Shown here piece after piece: positions 24,565-33,641 of a DNA stretch of 64,000 nucleotides. The stretch lies in the NCBI GenBank assembly GCA_965222765.1, contig CBDCVG010000062.1:1-64000 (forward strand), given 5' to 3'. Position 1 is the first letter of the stretch. Each line of letters starts with the position of its first letter. The translations under genes were made by a program, and so were the position numbers. The stretch comes from Caldora sp965222765 (GTDB lineage: Bacteria; Cyanobacteriota; Cyanobacteriia; Cyanobacteriales; Coleofasciculaceae). The notes below the pieces were generated by a model, which searched no databases, had not been told where the DNA came from, and saw nothing but the letters and a program-made list of their open reading frames with translations.

Positions 24565-25335
24565 TCAAAATGGTTTGTTGGCTACCTTTTCCAACCCCTC
24601 TGAGTTTAATAAATTAATCCAATTAGTGGTGATGATCTTATCGTCGGGGTGTGTTTGCCGGAGTTGGGCGAGGTTGTTGAGCATATCGTACCAATAACCT
24701 TCCTTCCCATAGGAGACAGCTTGTTCTAAAAGTACCTCCGAATTTGTCCCAACACTTTGATGAGTCATAAGTACTGAGTTAGATTCTACACGCTTGACTT
24801 TTCCCCCAACAATGGGAATATCTGTTTGAGTTGGTTGACAAATTAATGCTACAGACCACTGATAAGTTTTGCCTACTTCTAGAGGGGATTTGTCCTGTGG
24901 CAGACTGATGCTAAGAATTCTTCCCGCTTTTTTAATGGGAAAACGGGTTTGGTAAACCCCACGGTTGTTTTCATCCTTCAGAGTAAAATGTGCTTGTGGA
25001 GCAGAAGTTTGAGGAATATAAACCCAAAAAGTGGGATGAGTGGCAACGGTTAATCCCTGTTGGGAAGCCGGAAGCAAAGAAGTCATCGGTGGACTATAGG
25101 TTTCATCCCGACTACACTTAATGTCAGTAGGTCTGGAAGCTCCTCCTCTAGATCTGCCGATTTTTTGCTCGTCAGGTGGCTCAAAGTTAACAATGGGAGT
25201 AATTTCACTGGAGGTAGACTCACTCCTCAATGTTCTTTGTGATTGAGCTTGAACTTGGGTAAATAAGCCAGAAAAAACTGCAACGCTCAAACCAAGCATC
25301 ATCAGTTTTAGGATTTTAAATTGAGCCGTTTTCAT
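24565..25335 (-). CDS. DUF928 exported protein
   Basis: A 256-aa protein with a signal peptide (LMMLGLSVAVFSGLFTQVQA). The family pattern includes GRSRGGASR, LLPASQQGLTVATHPTFWVY, ARGRILSI-like and GKTYQWSVALICQP. DUF928 proteins are nearly confined to cyanobacteria and are commonly encoded beside CHAT and CHASE2 genes, as here. Function unknown. It probably lies in the periplasm, where it could link the CHAT protein and the CHASE2 sensor (inference). It is 137 bases downstream of the CHAT gene in the same direction. Confidence 0.88.
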   Translation of the reverse strand: MKTAQFKILKLMMLGLSVAVFSGLFTQVQAQSQRTLRSESTSSEITPIVNFEPPDEQKIGRSRGGASRPTDIKCSRDETYSPPMTSLLPASQQGLTVATHPTFWVYIPQTSAPQAHFTLKDENNRGVYQTRFPIKKAGRILSISLPQDKSPLEVGKTYQWSVALICQPTQTDIPIVGGKVKRVESNSVLMTHQSVGTNSEVLLEQAVSYGKEGYWYDMLNNLAQLRQTHPDDKIITTNWINLLNSEGLEKVANKPF

Positions 25336-25356
25336 CGGTTTGTCTCCATTAAACTT

Positions 25357-25460
25357 GAAAATTGCTAATTGCTAATTGCTAATTGAGAATTGTCACCGCG
25401 TCTGATGCACCTCTCTATCTTCCCTAGCTCCCCCAGCTCCCCATACTCTTCCACTTCCCC
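25357..25460. repeat. TTGCTAA heptamers and CTCCCCAG-type octamers
   Basis: Three units of TTGCTAA followed by degenerate CTCCCCAGCTCCCC units, filling the gap between the CHAT and DUF928 genes. Confidence 0.75.
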
Positions 25461-25472
25461 CTATCTCTAAAC

Positions 25473-28145
25473 CTACAACCAATTTCCTACTAGTACAAAA
25501 GGAGCCCAATAAAAAGGATGTTGGTACTGAGGTTGCTCTAAAAGTTTCAGTTGAGCAATCCGCAGTGCCTCAGCTTTGGTTATTCCCGATTGTTGGGTGA
25601 GTGAGGAGTAAAACTCTACCATCAATTTAGCCGTAGATTCATCGTTAACTTGCCAAAGGGTAGCAAGGGTACTCCGTGCTCCAGAACGCACAGCGAATCC
25701 AGCTAAACCCAAAGCTGCTTTTTTATCCCCTGTTGCAGTTTGGCAAGCACTGAGAACCAGCAATTCCAGGGGATTGGTAATGTCCTCTTTTCTCGTTTGG
25801 AGCAATTCAGTTAAATCCTTTACTTTGAGGTTACCGTCCCAAGTAACTAGAAAAGTCTCTTGAGCTTTGGAGCTAAACTGACCATGAGTAGCTAGGTGAA
25901 TTACGGGAAAAGGAATCGAGTTAATTTCTGACTTCAGCTGTTCTGAAGTGAATTCGGAGTTGAGCAGAATGGCAGATGGGACTTCAGAGGCAATTTGATT
26001 CACTTCTTCCTCCACTGCTGGTAATGCTGAAAAACCTTGTCGAGGTTCACTCAGTCCAGCTGTTAGCACCTTAAACTCTTCGAGTTTAAGGGGTTGTGAC
26101 TCTAACAATTGTAACCCTGGGGTGAGGGCAATGTTGTATTTTTCGATCAAATATTGTTCACCATCATGAAGAGCTGCCATCGGTAGACTTCGTAGGGAAC
26201 CATCAAGAACAAAGACCAATGTTTCTACACCATTAGCTACTAACTCCGATTCCGCAGGTTTGATAAGCCAATCATACAGTTGTTGAGACTCTCGTAAACG
26301 ATCTTCATCAAAGAAGTGGGGACTCAGATAAAGTCGGAGTTGATCGATCGCATTTTCGATCTCCCCTTGGGGTAATTTAGTTTCGTAGTGAAACAAGGGT
26401 TTTCCGGGACGGGAAACAATCACTGCAAGGCGATCTGGTAAAATCATGGGATAGACTACAGCAGCTTGTACGTCTACCTCATCGATCATTTGGGGCAAGG
26501 GCTGCAAACAAGCTTGCCGAAAAAAGTTTTCTAGTTCAGCCAGCTGAAGAGCTTCAATCAGTTCACGAGCTTGTTTGAGGTTAGCTTGACTGGGATTAGA
26601 TTGTAACAGCAATGCCACTAACTCTCGGTAAACCGGTTCGACACTCTCAGTAAAGGAAAATTGCAAGTCAGGATTGCTAGTAACTAGTTCCTGGCGCAGG
26701 GATTGTAGAGTAGCTACTGCACTACTGTAAGCTGCAACTGCTTGATTGATTTGACCCTGTTCTTTGAGAATCCTTCCTAGTTGCCATTGCCAGGGAGCAG
26801 CAATATCCGCAGCTTGAATTTTCTGAGCAATTACGATCGCTTGCTCTGTTAATTCCTTTGCTTCTTGCCACTGGGTAGTAAGTTCATATAAATGTCCCAA
26901 TTGTCCCAAAGCATAAGCTTCCGCTTGCTGATCTTCTAAGGTTCTCGCTTCCCTTATTGCCTTGGCTAGTAATTGAGCGATGAATTGTTGTTTGTTGTTT
27001 GTTGTTTGTTGTTTGTTGTTTGTCTTTTGAGAATTTAAGATTGGAAATGTCTCCCTTGTCTCCTGATCTCCGCGTCTCCGTGTCTTCGTGTTCCCCCGTT
27101 CCTCCATGCTCATCTTCATCAAATTAGCAGCAAAATTCACCTGTGCATAAACAGAGGCACGGCTGGGGGAGAGTTTGAGGAGGTTTGATTGGATTTGAGG
27201 TAATAGAGTTTGAGCCTCTATCCACTGCTGGTTTTTAACTAGCAAGTTCAGTTGATTGAGCAGAGCTTCTGTGCGAGCTAAAGGATTGGTGGCTACAGTT
27301 GCGGCTTGTTGATAGCGCTTCAGGGCCGCATCTATTTCTTGGAGAGCAGTCAAGGTATTGCCTAAACTTAATAGGGTAGCACCCATATCACTACCGAAGA
27401 TCGGGTTTTTACCCTCTAGTTGCTTGGTGATTGCTAAGCTTTGCTCTAAAAGTTCCTTTGATTGATTCAAGTCTCCCACTGCTTGCAGGGCAACTCCTAA
27501 CATTCTCAATCCTATTGCTTTAATCGTCACATCCGATTGGGATTGGAGTTGAGCTAATGCTTGTTCTAAGAGCTTTTGCGATCGCCGATAGTTTCCTAAA
27601 CTTTGTAATGCTCTTGCTTGATTAATCTGGGTTCCTAGTTTACCAGTAATATCCCCAACTGACTCGTAAGCGATCGCTGCTTGTTGCCAAGTATCTAAAG
27701 CTGTTGCTGTTTGTCCCAGAGCCAATTGGATATTTCCTTGAGTATTAAGACCCTCTGCCAGAATATTTATCCCTTCCTCTGGTAAGTTTTTAGGAGTTTC
27801 TAAGAGATTCAGACTTTGGTTAATCGTCCTTTGAGCTGGTTCCCACTCTCCCAAATTCAGGTAAGCTAGGGACAAATAGTTTAGCGATCGCGCTTGTCCA
27901 AGGAGATTTTTTTGTTCTGAGTAGCTCACCGCTGCCTGTTGCCAAATCCTAGCTGCCTCCGTCAGTTTTCCGGCGGCAAAGAGGGTTTTTCCTGACTCTA
28001 ACAAAGTGGAAGCATCTGAGTGTTCTGTATCCTTGAGATAGTTTTGAGTACTCAAAACTAATGATTCTCTCGTTGCAGGTGATAGAGTCGATAGATGCTT
28101 AGCCACTCCTGGAGAAACTGTTGTCACTAACAGGAAAGTTAACAC
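25473..28145 (-). CDS. TPR and CHAT-domain (caspase-like) exported protein
   Basis: An 890-aa protein with an N-terminal hydrophobic segment, then about 12 TPR-like helical repeats (residues 50-500), then a CHAT domain (about 590-890). The catalytic dyad of this caspase-like protease family is present: His754 in HLATHG and Cys801 in SACQTATGD. The domain ends with the usual HPFYWAPFVLVGNW. Residues about 345-388 (TKTRRRGDQETRE, then KTNNKQQTTNNKQQ) are an in-frame repeat insertion between TPR helices. The substrate is unknown. The first gene of the CHAT-DUF928-CHASE2 set. Confidence 0.93.
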   Translation of the reverse strand: MLTFLLVTTVSPGVAKHLSTLSPATRESLVLSTQNYLKDTEHSDASTLLESGKTLFAAGKLTEAARIWQQAAVSYSEQKNLLGQARSLNYLSLAYLNLGEWEPAQRTINQSLNLLETPKNLPEEGINILAEGLNTQGNIQLALGQTATALDTWQQAAIAYESVGDITGKLGTQINQARALQSLGNYRRSQKLLEQALAQLQSQSDVTIKAIGLRMLGVALQAVGDLNQSKELLEQSLAITKQLEGKNPIFGSDMGATLLSLGNTLTALQEIDAALKRYQQAATVATNPLARTEALLNQLNLLVKNQQWIEAQTLLPQIQSNLLKLSPSRASVYAQVNFAANLMKMSMEERGNTKTRRRGDQETRETFPILNSQKTNNKQQTTNNKQQFIAQLLAKAIREARTLEDQQAEAYALGQLGHLYELTTQWQEAKELTEQAIVIAQKIQAADIAAPWQWQLGRILKEQGQINQAVAAYSSAVATLQSLRQELVTSNPDLQFSFTESVEPVYRELVALLLQSNPSQANLKQARELIEALQLAELENFFRQACLQPLPQMIDEVDVQAAVVYPMILPDRLAVIVSRPGKPLFHYETKLPQGEIENAIDQLRLYLSPHFFDEDRLRESQQLYDWLIKPAESELVANGVETLVFVLDGSLRSLPMAALHDGEQYLIEKYNIALTPGLQLLESQPLKLEEFKVLTAGLSEPRQGFSALPAVEEEVNQIASEVPSAILLNSEFTSEQLKSEINSIPFPVIHLATHGQFSSKAQETFLVTWDGNLKVKDLTELLQTRKEDITNPLELLVLSACQTATGDKKAALGLAGFAVRSGARSTLATLWQVNDESTAKLMVEFYSSLTQQSGITKAEALRIAQLKLLEQPQYQHPFYWAPFVLVGNWL
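26983..27115. repeat. Compound repeat tract inside the CHAT/TPR gene
   Basis: GTTTGTT heptamers, GAATTTA-like units and CTCCGCGT octamers, read on the minus strand as KTRRRGDQETRE and KTNNKQQTTNNKQQ. In frame, and flanked by normal TPR sequence. Confidence 0.9.
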
Positions 28146-28506
28146 AGCTGTGCTCAGCCAAAGAAACTTGGGAGCGAGAAGGACGCACCAATAAGTAGAG
28201 CTTAGCTGAAAAAGTCATAATTTTTGGTTGCCATAGGTATTAGGTATCAATTGATAATTGATAATTGATAATTGATAATTGACAATTGATTAATAAAAAG
28301 TGAGTAGATCTGGAAAAGCTCCGAATCGAGTCGTGGGGAAAGGGAGTTAGAGTTGAAACAATTGTATCTTTTCTGAAATTGAAGAGTTACCCCAATGTTA
28401 TTTGGAGTGGAGAACATAGCACCAATACCTTTGTATTAGCAGCAATTCGAGGAGAACGTCACTAACACCTGGTAAAGTATTAAACCGTCCCGAATCCTTA
28501 AGTAAA
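28146..28506. other. Divergent promoter region between the CHAT gene and chlM
   Basis: It contains a heptamer array TGATAAT/TTGATAA at 28247-28291. The remaining part should hold promoters for both neighbours; no known operator is recognised. Confidence 0.5.
28247..28291. repeat. Heptamer tandem repeat TTGATAA
   Basis: About six units, the last slightly changed (TTGACAA). It is related to the TCAATTA array at 10941, whose complement is TAATTGA. Confidence 0.9.
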
Positions 28507-29199
28507 ATGAATACAGTTGATGATAAGACAGTTGTCAAAGAATATTTCAATGCTACGGGTTTTGACCGGTGGCGACGGATTTACGGTGATGGTGAGGTGA
28601 ACAAAGTTCAGCTGGATATCCGCACTGGGCATCAGCAAACAGTGGATAAAGTTCTTAGTTGGTTAAGAACAGATGGCAATTTAGCAGATTTATCTATCTG
28701 TGATGCTGGTTGTGGCGTGGGTAGCCTGAGCATTCCCCTTGCAGAAGCTGGTGCTCAAGTTTTTGCTAGTGATATTTCTGAAAAGATGACGGGGGAAGCC
28801 GCTAAAAGAGCGAAAGACAGTTTGGATAATAGCAATAATCCCACCTTTGTGGTAAAGGATTTAGAGGAATTGAGTGGCAGCTACCACACAGTTGTTTGTT
28901 TAGATGTGCTAATTCACTATCCCCAAGATAAGGCAGCGCAAATGATTTCTCACCTCGCTAAGCTTGCGGAGTCTCGCCTGATTATCAGCTTTGCTCCTAA
29001 AACCTTAGCACTGACTGTACTCAAAAAAATCGGTGATTTTTTCCCAGGACCAAGCAAAGCTACCCGTGCTTACCAGCACCGGGAAGCTGACATTATCAAA
29101 ATCTTGGCAGACAACGGTTTTTCGATTCAACGCAACGAGATGACGAGTACGCGCTTTTACTTCTCTCGTTTATTGGAAGCGACTCGAATCTCCAGTTAG
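28507..29199 (+). CDS. chlM: Magnesium-protoporphyrin IX O-methyltransferase (ChlM)
   Basis: A 230-aa SAM-dependent enzyme that methylates the 13-propionate of Mg-protoporphyrin IX in chlorophyll synthesis. Its start, VVKEYFNATGFDRWRRIYG, is the family signature. SAM motif I is CDAGCGVGSLSIPLAEAG, with ASDISEKM as motif II. The middle VCLDVLIHYPQDKAAQMI and the end FYFSRLLEA also match. Complete length. It acts directly after magnesium chelatase at the thylakoid or plasma membrane. Confidence 0.96.
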   Translation: MNTVDDKTVVKEYFNATGFDRWRRIYGDGEVNKVQLDIRTGHQQTVDKVLSWLRTDGNLADLSICDAGCGVGSLSIPLAEAGAQVFASDISEKMTGEAAKRAKDSLDNSNNPTFVVKDLEELSGSYHTVVCLDVLIHYPQDKAAQMISHLAKLAESRLIISFAPKTLALTVLKKIGDFFPGPSKATRAYQHREADIIKILADNGFSIQRNEMTSTRFYFSRLLEATRISS

Positions 29200-29374
29200 A
29201 AGCGCTTTTCTTGAAAAGCGTGAACTACCTAAACCATATCCACAGAGTTGATGTCAACTTCCAAGTTTATGGTCGTTATCTGAAGCTTCTCAAAAAATTC
29301 ATCAAAACTTCATCTAGCCTACATCCAAAAGTCATTACACAATTTTAGACTAGAACTGTAAATGCACCGTGAGC

Positions 29375-29406
29375 AAGCCCTCGAATACCGGACGAGGGCT
29401 TTTTGT
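29375..29406 (+). terminator. Intrinsic terminator downstream of chlM
   Basis: Stem AAGCCCTCG/CGAGGGCTT with a loop of about nine bases, followed by TTTTTG. It stands 175 bases after chlM, so it may end the chlM transcript or that of a separate small RNA. Confidence 0.85.
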
Positions 29407-29540
29407 TATTTCGAGAAAACGGAAACCTAACCAATATACTCAGTTAGTAAGGTTCTCAGGTATTTCTCATGTCTGAATCAGGACTACCTAATTAAGACGC
29501 TTCATTCTGATAAATACACAAGTGATTGTTAGATATTTTG

Positions 29541-29572
29541 CACCTCACTTTACACTCCGGTGAGGTGTTTTT
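29541..29572 (+). terminator. Second intrinsic terminator
   Basis: Stem CACCTCAC/GTGAGGTG, loop TTTACACTCCG, followed by TTTTT. As the stem is symmetric it might also function for minus-strand transcripts, but the T run is on the plus side. Confidence 0.75.
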
Positions 29573-29648
29573 CATCTCCGGTGCAGGTAATTTTAGCAGG
29601 CGTTCCAACTAGCAGCGATCGCAACTTATCCTCAGTCCTATTCTCCAA

Positions 29649-30725
29649 TCAGATCAGAACCTCAGCTCGCTCTTCAGTTGAATCTTCAAAGATTGCCCCT
29701 CGCTTGAGCAAGACAAGTCTGATCTCCTGAGAAATTCCCTTGTTGCTAACAAACCGAGCATTCTCGACATTAGCACTTCTCAAATCAGCATCAGTAAGGT
29801 CAGCACCACTAAAGTTAGCACTGCCTAACTCGGCAAGGTTGAAATTAGCACGGATCAAGTTAGCATTTTCTAGATCTGCACTGAATAGGTCAGCAAGACT
29901 AAGATCAGCACTCCTAAGATCCGTCGCCCTGAGTTCAGCACTGCTGAGGTTACAGCGAATTAGATCAGCCCCTCTCAGGTTGGTACCGAATAGATGAGCA
30001 CCGCTCAAGTTGGCACGGATTAGGTTAGCACCGTCTAGATCAGCAAGGCTCAAATCAGCACCCTTGAGGTTGATACCCATCAGTTTGGCACGGCTGAGTT
30101 TGACTTCACTCAGATCAGCTTCGCTCAAATTAGCACCACCGATATCAGCCCCTCTCAGATTAGCACCACCAAGATAGGCACGCATCAAATAAGCCTCTCT
30201 GAGATTAGCGTCCCTCAGGTCAGCATTGCCTAAGTTCGTTCCCCTCAATTTAGCATTACTCAGGTTGATACCGCATAATTTGCTATTGCTAAGATTTGCT
30301 CCCCTGAGGTCGGCATCTCTGAGATCGGCTTCAATCAACTCTACACTGCTGAGGTCAGTATCGCTCAGTTTAGCACTGTCCAATCTAGCATTCTTGAGAT
30401 CAGCTCCCCTGAAGTTAGCTCCTCTGAGATCAGCACTTCTAAGATCAACTCCTCTGAGATCAGCTCTTCTGAGATCAGCCCCTCTGAGATCAGCTCCTCT
30501 AAGATTAGCATCGCTTAGTTTCGCTCCTCTGAGGTTAGTTCCTCTGAGATCGGCTTCGATCAACTCGGCTTCGATCAAGTTAGTATCGCTGAGGTTGGCT
30601 TCAGCAAAATCTTCAGCTAGGTTAAGACCGGCAATCGCAGCTAATTGCTTGAGATTCCCTGTTTCCGCAGCCACTACTTGCTGAATAATAACTTGCAGAT
30701 GCTCAAGAGACTTGTCATCACTCAT
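29649..30725 (-). CDS. Pentapeptide-repeat protein
   Basis: A 358-aa protein. After about 45 residues of helical N-terminus there are roughly 55 A(D/N)LXX pentapeptides, which should fold as a right-handed quadrilateral beta helix. It ends with SQEIRLVLLKRGAIFED, a tail shared with the proteins at 33642 and 42443 (KFNLIQRGAIFED; RLLALQQHGAIIQE). No signal peptide. Its start overlaps the end of the upstream gene by 8 bases, so the two are translationally coupled. Function unknown. Confidence 0.92.
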   Translation of the reverse strand: MSDDKSLEHLQVIIQQVVAAETGNLKQLAAIAGLNLAEDFAEANLSDTNLIEAELIEADLRGTNLRGAKLSDANLRGADLRGADLRRADLRGVDLRSADLRGANFRGADLKNARLDSAKLSDTDLSSVELIEADLRDADLRGANLSNSKLCGINLSNAKLRGTNLGNADLRDANLREAYLMRAYLGGANLRGADIGGANLSEADLSEVKLSRAKLMGINLKGADLSLADLDGANLIRANLSGAHLFGTNLRGADLIRCNLSSAELRATDLRSADLSLADLFSADLENANLIRANFNLAELGSANFSGADLTDADLRSANVENARFVSNKGISQEIRLVLLKRGAIFEDSTEERAEVLI

Positions 30726-31485
30726 ATTGCAACTCCGCTCGACTGAGATAGGGCTTAAATTTTGGTTCTAGCAAACGTTGGACAATCAGTCTGTCCAACA
30801 CAGCCTTTTTATTGCGACTAATATCTGGCAACCACAATCCCTCAGCACCAGTCAAACAGACATCTCGCTGGGAAACTTCAAAAGTTGCTTCTACCTTGCA
30901 GGGTAATGCCAATATGTTCAAAGTTGCCAGGTTTACTTTTTTGAGTGAGCCTTTTAAAACTAGTTCGTCTCTTTCCTCTTCAAAAATCCAAGCAGGATGC
31001 TCCTCCGAAATTTTGGTTGTTATATGGCAAAAAGAAATCGGGCATTGATTTGCCGAACTAGATTTTGACTCAACATCAGATTTAAATCCCTTGAAAAAAA
31101 GATTTTTCGCCCGCTCACGAATTCCTATACTCTTTGGTTGTTTAGTTCTTGGGGATTGTTGCCGGTTTTGGGGAAGGGAAAGTCCCAGATAACCAGCTAG
31201 GGTTCGGGACTCATAGGGTATTTCACTATTTTCCAGCTTTAGCCTCAGTTCACCGCCTTTGAGACCAAACTTGATGCGATCTTCCCCTAGCCATTCCCAC
31301 TGCTCACTAAAATTGATAGTTAACTGTAGGTTAATCTGCTGCGTTTGGGTTGGTGTCTTCCAAAATTCAAGATCCTGGTTCTTTGGCTGAATTGGAATTC
31401 CTTCCAATTTCATGTACAGGCAATCTGGAAAGTTGTTCTCAGGTTCTGGTTGAAGTGCTTTAGGTAGAGAAGGTAGCATTGCCAA
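30718..31485 (-). CDS. Hypothetical protein co-transcribed with a pentapeptide protein
   Basis: A 255-aa soluble protein. I do not recognise a domain with certainty. It has beta-rich segments (QQINLQLTINFSEQWEWLG, LRLKLENSEIPYESRTLAGY), a basic Ser-rich middle and WIFEEERDELVLKGSLKKVNL. Its 3' end overlaps the pentapeptide gene by 8 bases. The pair may act together. Confidence 0.7.
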   Translation of the reverse strand: MAMLPSLPKALQPEPENNFPDCLYMKLEGIPIQPKNQDLEFWKTPTQTQQINLQLTINFSEQWEWLGEDRIKFGLKGGELRLKLENSEIPYESRTLAGYLGLSLPQNRQQSPRTKQPKSIGIRERAKNLFFKGFKSDVESKSSSANQCPISFCHITTKISEEHPAWIFEEERDELVLKGSLKKVNLATLNILALPCKVEATFEVSQRDVCLTGAEGLWLPDISRNKKAVLDRLIVQRLLEPKFKPYLSRAELQYE

Positions 31486-31542
31486 CTGGGAAATGGTAGT
31501 GCAAGGACTTATCTATAAAGGTACATGACCTTGCTATAAGAT

Positions 31543-31580
31543 TGACACTCTCCTGAAAAGGACGGGGCTTGAATCCCCCA
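31543..31580 (+). mobile_element. Remnant of an IS200/IS605-type end
   Basis: TGACACTCTCCTGAAAAGGA followed by CGGGGCTTGAATCCCCC. This order is typical of IS200/IS605 element ends in cyanobacteria, with a small GGGG/CCCC hairpin. No transposase gene is adjacent. Confidence 0.5.
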
Positions 31581-31721
31581 TTATTTGTGGTCATCCGCAG
31601 ATAAACTGAGATTCCGGACCATAGCTACGCCAATCGGTATTTGCGTAATTTTCAAGAGCAATACAGTAACTTTTAATACATAAAATCAAGAAATACATGT
31701 GAGGAGTCTGGTAGAAAAAAA

Positions 31722-31728
31722 CAGGAGG
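31722..31728 (+). promoter_or_regulatory. Ribosome binding site deciding a TTG start
   Basis: AGGAGGA is a near-perfect Shine-Dalgarno sequence about 10 bases upstream of the TTG at 31740 and 33 bases from the first ATG. Confidence 0.7.
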
Positions 31729-31739
31729 AAAATTTTCCA

Positions 31740-33608
31740 TTGTTTGCTATACCAAAAAGTATGAGTAAACAAAAGAAACGCCGTCGTCTAAGATGGAGAC
31801 TTCCGGCATCGGCAATGAGTCAATCCCTATCGGTATTCCGATACAGTGGAAAAGCTTTGGGTTTGGTCTGGACTACCAACCAGCGTCTGACAGTCGTACT
31901 GGCAATTTTAACGCTAGTAGCGGGTTTATTACCAGCGGTAGTAGCTTATGTAGGTAAGCTAATAGTTGATGGTGTGGTGGTAGCTACTCAGTCAGGGATA
32001 ACTAGCGATCGCTTAACTGCTCTTGGCTATGTCGGACTCGAAGCGATCGCGGTAATCTTACTTGCAGGTAGTCAGCGGGGTCAAACTGTTTGCCAATCCC
32101 TATTGCGAGTCCTGTTAGGACAACGGATCAATGTGCTGATTTTGGAGAAAGCACTTACCTTAGATCTGCCTCATTTCGAGGACTCAGAATTCTACGACAA
32201 AATGAATCAGGCTCGACAAGGAGCCTCCGTTCGTCCCCTCTCTTTGGTGACGCGCACGTTGGGATTAGGGCGAGATGCGCTTTCACTGGTGACTTATGGA
32301 GGACTGCTGCTACAATTCTCAGCTTGGGCAGTAGTGGTACTGTTACTAGCAGCTATTCCTTCCTTCATTGCCGAGACGCGCTTTGCTGGGGAAGCCTTCC
32401 GTTTGTTCCGCAGGCGAACGCCGGAAAATAGGCAGCAGTATTATTTAGAAACTTTGATTGCTAGGGAAGATTACGCTAAGGAGGTGCAGCTATATCAACT
32501 TGGTCCCTTAATGCTGCAACGCTACCAACGTACCTTTCAACAAATATACCAGGAAGACTGCAACCTGACGATCCGTCGGGGTTTCTGGAGTTACTTGTTA
32601 GGTTTGTTGAGTACTACTACCTTTTATGCCGCCTACGCCTGGATTGTAGTGGAGACTATTGCCAATCGTATTTCCCTAGGAGAGATGACAATGTATCTCA
32701 TGGTCTTTCGGCAAGGACAGTCTACTTTTTCTACAGCCCTCACCGCAATTGGTGGAATGTATGAAGATAACCTCTATCTCTCCAACCTCTACGAATTTCT
32801 AGAGCAAGATGTCCCTCAACCTGAAGGTAGAGCAACTAGAGGGTCTATTCCTAACGATGGGATACGCTTTGAGAATGTTACCTTCACCTATCCAGGAGTT
32901 TCCCAACCATCATTAAGAGGCATTTCCCTCCACCTGAAACCGGGAGAAAAGTTGGCAATTGTTGGTAAAAATGGTTCGGGAAAGACTACCCTAATCAAGC
33001 TTTTAAGCCGCTTATACACTCCAGATGCTGGGCGTATTCTCTTGGATGGTTTAGATTTACAGGACTGGGACATTGAAGTATTGCGCAGCAGAATTGGAGT
33101 GATTTTCCAGAACTTCGTCCAGTATCAGTTTACCGTTGGAGAGAATGTAGGGGTAGGGGATGTAGACCACATGGAAGATCAGGCGCGCTGGGAAATTGCC
33201 TCAGACAAAGGGATGGCTCGACCCTTCATTGAGTCAATGCCTCAAGGTTACGCCACTCAGTTAGGACGCTGGTTTAGGGGAGGACAGGAACTTTCTGGAG
33301 GCCAGTGGCAAAAAATTGCCCTCTCACGAGCTTTTATGCGCACTCAGGCAGATATTTTGGTCTTAGATGAACCAACAGCAGCAATGGATGCAGAAGCAGA
33401 GATGCAGATTTTTGATCACTTTCGCACGATTACTAAGCATCAAATGGTGGTGTTAATTTCTCATCGTTTTTCAACAGTGCGGATGGCTGACAAAATTGTG
33501 GTGATGACGGAAGGAGAAGTCATAGAGCAGGGGACTCATGAGGAGTTGTTGGAGAGAGGAGGCAGTTATGCAAGGCTATTTTCGATGCAGGCGGCGGGGT
33601 ATCAGTAG
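31740..33608 (+). CDS. ABC transporter, fused permease and ATPase (exporter type)
   Basis: A 622-aa half-transporter. Six TM helices lie in the first 330 residues. The ATPase has Walker A VGKNGSGKT at about 404-412, the signature LSGGQWQK and Walker B ILVLDEPTAAMD, followed by the H-loop ISHRFSTVRMADK. The start TTG at 31740 is chosen because a perfect AGGAGG stands 10 bases before it; the later ATG at 31761 is too far from that site. The exported substrate is not predictable. Such exporters carry lipids, peptides or drugs as dimers. Confidence 0.92.
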   Translation: MFAIPKSMSKQKKRRRLRWRLPASAMSQSLSVFRYSGKALGLVWTTNQRLTVVLAILTLVAGLLPAVVAYVGKLIVDGVVVATQSGITSDRLTALGYVGLEAIAVILLAGSQRGQTVCQSLLRVLLGQRINVLILEKALTLDLPHFEDSEFYDKMNQARQGASVRPLSLVTRTLGLGRDALSLVTYGGLLLQFSAWAVVVLLLAAIPSFIAETRFAGEAFRLFRRRTPENRQQYYLETLIAREDYAKEVQLYQLGPLMLQRYQRTFQQIYQEDCNLTIRRGFWSYLLGLLSTTTFYAAYAWIVVETIANRISLGEMTMYLMVFRQGQSTFSTALTAIGGMYEDNLYLSNLYEFLEQDVPQPEGRATRGSIPNDGIRFENVTFTYPGVSQPSLRGISLHLKPGEKLAIVGKNGSGKTTLIKLLSRLYTPDAGRILLDGLDLQDWDIEVLRSRIGVIFQNFVQYQFTVGENVGVGDVDHMEDQARWEIASDKGMARPFIESMPQGYATQLGRWFRGGQELSGGQWQKIALSRAFMRTQADILVLDEPTAAMDAEAEMQIFDHFRTITKHQMVVLISHRFSTVRMADKIVVMTEGEVIEQGTHEELLERGGSYARLFSMQAAGYQ

Positions 33609-33641
33609 ATTGTCATGTGTTATTTGTGGCATCTTTCTCTA

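Larger units (their letters stand above)
29200..29648. other. Intergenic region with two terminators
   Basis: A stem CGCTTTTC/GAAAAGCG lies just after chlM at 29204-29221. Strong terminators stand at 29375-29406 and 29541-29572. The space before each could encode a small RNA (about 150 bases), but I recognise no known RNA family. Confidence 0.5.

Noticed and set aside
28146..28506. Small photosynthesis gene (psb/pet type) upstream of chlM
   Set aside because: Both strands were read for a short membrane peptide with a start and ribosome binding site; none was convincing.
29740..30684. Long antisense frames rich in Leu, Arg and Ser
   Set aside because: Shadows of the pentapeptide-repeat gene; the repeated codon pattern keeps the opposite strand open. 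The same applies near 33952, 40793 and 42729.
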